64,000 bases of DNA from Acidobacteriota bacterium (lineage in GTDB: Bacteria > Acidobacteriota > Terriglobia > Terriglobales > Acidobacteriaceae), in the NCBI GenBank assembly GCA_021780315.1, contig JAJXYY010000033.1:1-64000 (forward strand), in the 5' to 3' direction. The number at the start of each line of letters is the position of its first letter. The stretch's first letter is position 1. The notes beneath the pieces were generated by a model. It searched no databases, had not been told where the DNA came from, and saw only the letters and a program-made list of their open reading frames with translations. The position numbers and the translations under genes were made by a program. This document shows, one piece after another, positions 62,942 to 64,000 of this stretch.

Positions 62942-63298
62942 ATGAAGAAATCTCTGGGGCAAGCAATCCGGGAGCTGCGGGAGAAAAAGGACATCTCTCT
63001 CCGTGAGTTCGCCAAAAAACTGGACGGCCTTTCAGCTGCCCATCTCTCCGATATTGAGCTCGGTAGACGCTTGCCATCACCAGAATTGCTGGTCAAGATC
63101 GCGCAAAAGCTTGATGTTCCACTAGAGGATCTGGAGAAGCTGGACTTCCGCACCCCGGTTGAAGAGCTGAAGAGGAGATCAGCAGAGAATCCGGCCTATG
63201 GTTTTGCGTTGCGTCGAATGGTCGAGGCCGACGTTAAGCCAGAAGACATTCTGAAATATCTGGACGAGCAGGCAGGCAAGAAAGAAGAAAAGGAATGA
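62942..63298 (+). CDS. XRE-family repressor, partner of ImmA peptidase
   Basis: 118 residues. HTH of the XRE type (LGQAIRELREKKDISLREFAKKLDGLSAAHLSDIELGRRLPSPELLVKIAQKL, about 5-60), then a charged C-terminal tail (about 75-118) of the kind cleaved by ImmA-type peptidases in ImmR and CapH-like pairs. A palindrome covers its promoter. Its stop overlaps the start of the peptidase gene by four bases (ATGA). It stands divergent from the defence operon, so it may repress that operon, the element, or both. Confidence 0.88.
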   Translation: MKKSLGQAIRELREKKDISLREFAKKLDGLSAAHLSDIELGRRLPSPELLVKIAQKLDVPLEDLEKLDFRTPVEELKRRSAENPAYGFALRRMVEADVKPEDILKYLDEQAGKKEEKE

Positions 63299-63978
63299 AG
63301 ACGTTTCGGACGAAGAATGGGCCATTCCGCCAACGACAGTATTTTTCGCCAGAAGAGATCGAGTCCATCTGCGTTGATGAATTGTCGAAAGTTGGACTGT
63401 ACCCGAGCGAGCCTGGTCCGATTCGAATCGAACGATACGTTGAGAAGCGTTTCTCGATCAGTCCGACATACGACACTCTTCCGGATGGTGTGCTTGGCTA
63501 CACGAGATTTGGTCGGAACGGCGTCGAAAGTATCGTGATCTCCAAAGCATTGGAAGATGAGCAGTCCGAGGTAGCAGAGAAGCGGATTCGAACGACGATT
63601 GGACATGAGGCGGGTCATGGGCTTTTGCACGCCCACTTGTTCGCACTTGATGAACATCCGACGTTTGCCGATCTCTCCGATGCAGGTCGTCCGAAAGTGC
63701 TCTGTCGCGATAGCGCGGCAGCAACGTACAACGGCCAGTGGTGGGAATATCAGGCAAATCAGATTATGGGAGCGATCTTAATTCCGCAGGCACTCCTTGC
63801 GACTGCGGTTGACCCGTTTATGGTGCCTGAGGGTCTCCTGGGCATGAAGGGAATCCCAGAAACCCAGAGAGAGAACGTGGCAAGGCAGATTGCTTCGATA
63901 TTTGACGTGAATCCGGTTGTAGCAAGGATTCGACTTGCTCAACTGTATCCGGCAAAGAACGGGCAACTGGTGCTGTGA
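63295..63978 (+). CDS. ImmA/IrrE-family metallopeptidase
   Basis: 227 residues. Zinc site HEAGH (104-108), then the third ligand in WWEYQANQIMGAILIP (about 142-157), as in ImmA/IrrE/CapP. A basic N-terminal part precedes it. Such peptidases cleave a paired XRE repressor after DNA damage or other signals and so switch on mobile elements (ICEBs1 ImmA) or defence operons (CapP with CapH). It is coupled to the XRE gene. The gene ends 22 bases before the window edge, followed by a T-run. Confidence 0.9.
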   Translation: MKTFRTKNGPFRQRQYFSPEEIESICVDELSKVGLYPSEPGPIRIERYVEKRFSISPTYDTLPDGVLGYTRFGRNGVESIVISKALEDEQSEVAEKRIRTTIGHEAGHGLLHAHLFALDEHPTFADLSDAGRPKVLCRDSAAATYNGQWWEYQANQIMGAILIPQALLATAVDPFMVPEGLLGMKGIPETQRENVARQIASIFDVNPVVARIRLAQLYPAKNGQLVL

Positions 63979-64000
63979 TTTTTTTTGGCTATCGTGTACG

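Larger units (their letters stand above)
27266..64000. mobile_element. integrative conjugative element inserted at tRNA-Ala (left end; right end outside window)
   Basis: Everything from the tRNA-Ala fragment to the right edge is read as one element. It holds a complete-looking type IV secretion operon, coupling protein, MobF relaxase, SSB and primase, framed by cargo that is mainly defence-like. Codon use turns less C-rich at this border. The truncated tRNA is on the minus strand at the left, so the intact tRNA-Ala and the integrase are expected at the other end, beyond 64000. Neither an integrase nor a second att site is visible. A plasmid or composite of two elements cannot be excluded. Confidence 0.8.

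Overview
The window comes from an acidobacterium, most likely of the Terriglobia (Granulicella/Edaphobacter/Terriglobus-like). The evidence is the partial 16S gene at the left edge, the very C-rich codon style of the first 27 kb, and the gene types there. Species-level identity cannot be read from this window.

Region A (1-27 kb, chromosome). A 16S rRNA 5' end lies on the minus strand with a clear promoter (TTGACA-17-TAAGAT) and a boxA-like leader. Ordinary chromosomal genes follow: a DUF4337 membrane protein, an M48 metalloprotease, MarC, the branched-chain aminotransferase IlvE, a beta-propeller-like lipoprotein, a bicupin oxalate decarboxylase, type II NADH dehydrogenase, two translationally coupled secreted proteins (one with a matrixin-like site that has lost its zinc ligands), thioredoxin reductase, a TonB receptor, a YggS / XRE-cupin / YggU cluster, a GH28 polygalacturonase, an MBL-fold hydrolase, an alpha/beta hydrolase and a sodium:solute symporter. 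A decayed copy of the ilvE 3' end, including its terminator hairpin, lies downstream of the lipoprotein gene.

Region B (27.27 kb to the right edge, integrative conjugative element). At 27266-27316 lies the 3' half of a tRNA-Ala(GGC) gene on the minus strand with no 5' half. This is the expected distal attachment site of an element integrated into tRNA-Ala; the intact tRNA and the integrase should lie to the right of the window. Base and codon use change at this point. The element carries (1) left cargo: an AbiE-like regulator/nucleotidyltransferase pair, a protein with two PD-(D/E)xK-like nuclease motifs, a trypsin-like protease and a small XRE regulator; (2) a Trb/VirB-type type IV secretion operon (virB2-B3-B4-B9-B10-x-B5-B6-x-B8-B11), SSB, a RepB-like primase, a relaxosome-like accessory protein, coupling protein VirD4 and a MobF relaxase-helicase; (3) right cargo: a bacterial PH-domain protein and an LprI-like secreted protein; (4) a tightly overlapped five-gene operon on the minus strand: SNF2-type helicase with a C-terminal DUF3883-like domain, PtuA-like ATPase, PtuB-like HNH nuclease, DUF1156 DNA methyltransferase and DUF499 ATPase. 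An RHH regulator lies beside it, and an XRE/ImmA pair is transcribed divergently.

The main candidate for an undescribed system is the five-gene operon. A Septu-type ATPase/HNH pair sits inside a helicase-methylase-ATPase (DUF1156/DUF499) system, with 4-base stop/start overlaps that tie the two together. The XRE/ImmA pair suggests control by proteolysis of a repressor. A second, smaller candidate is the double-nuclease protein followed by a trypsin-like protease at 29.4-31.9 kb. All functions are inferred from motifs read by eye; no database search was possible.
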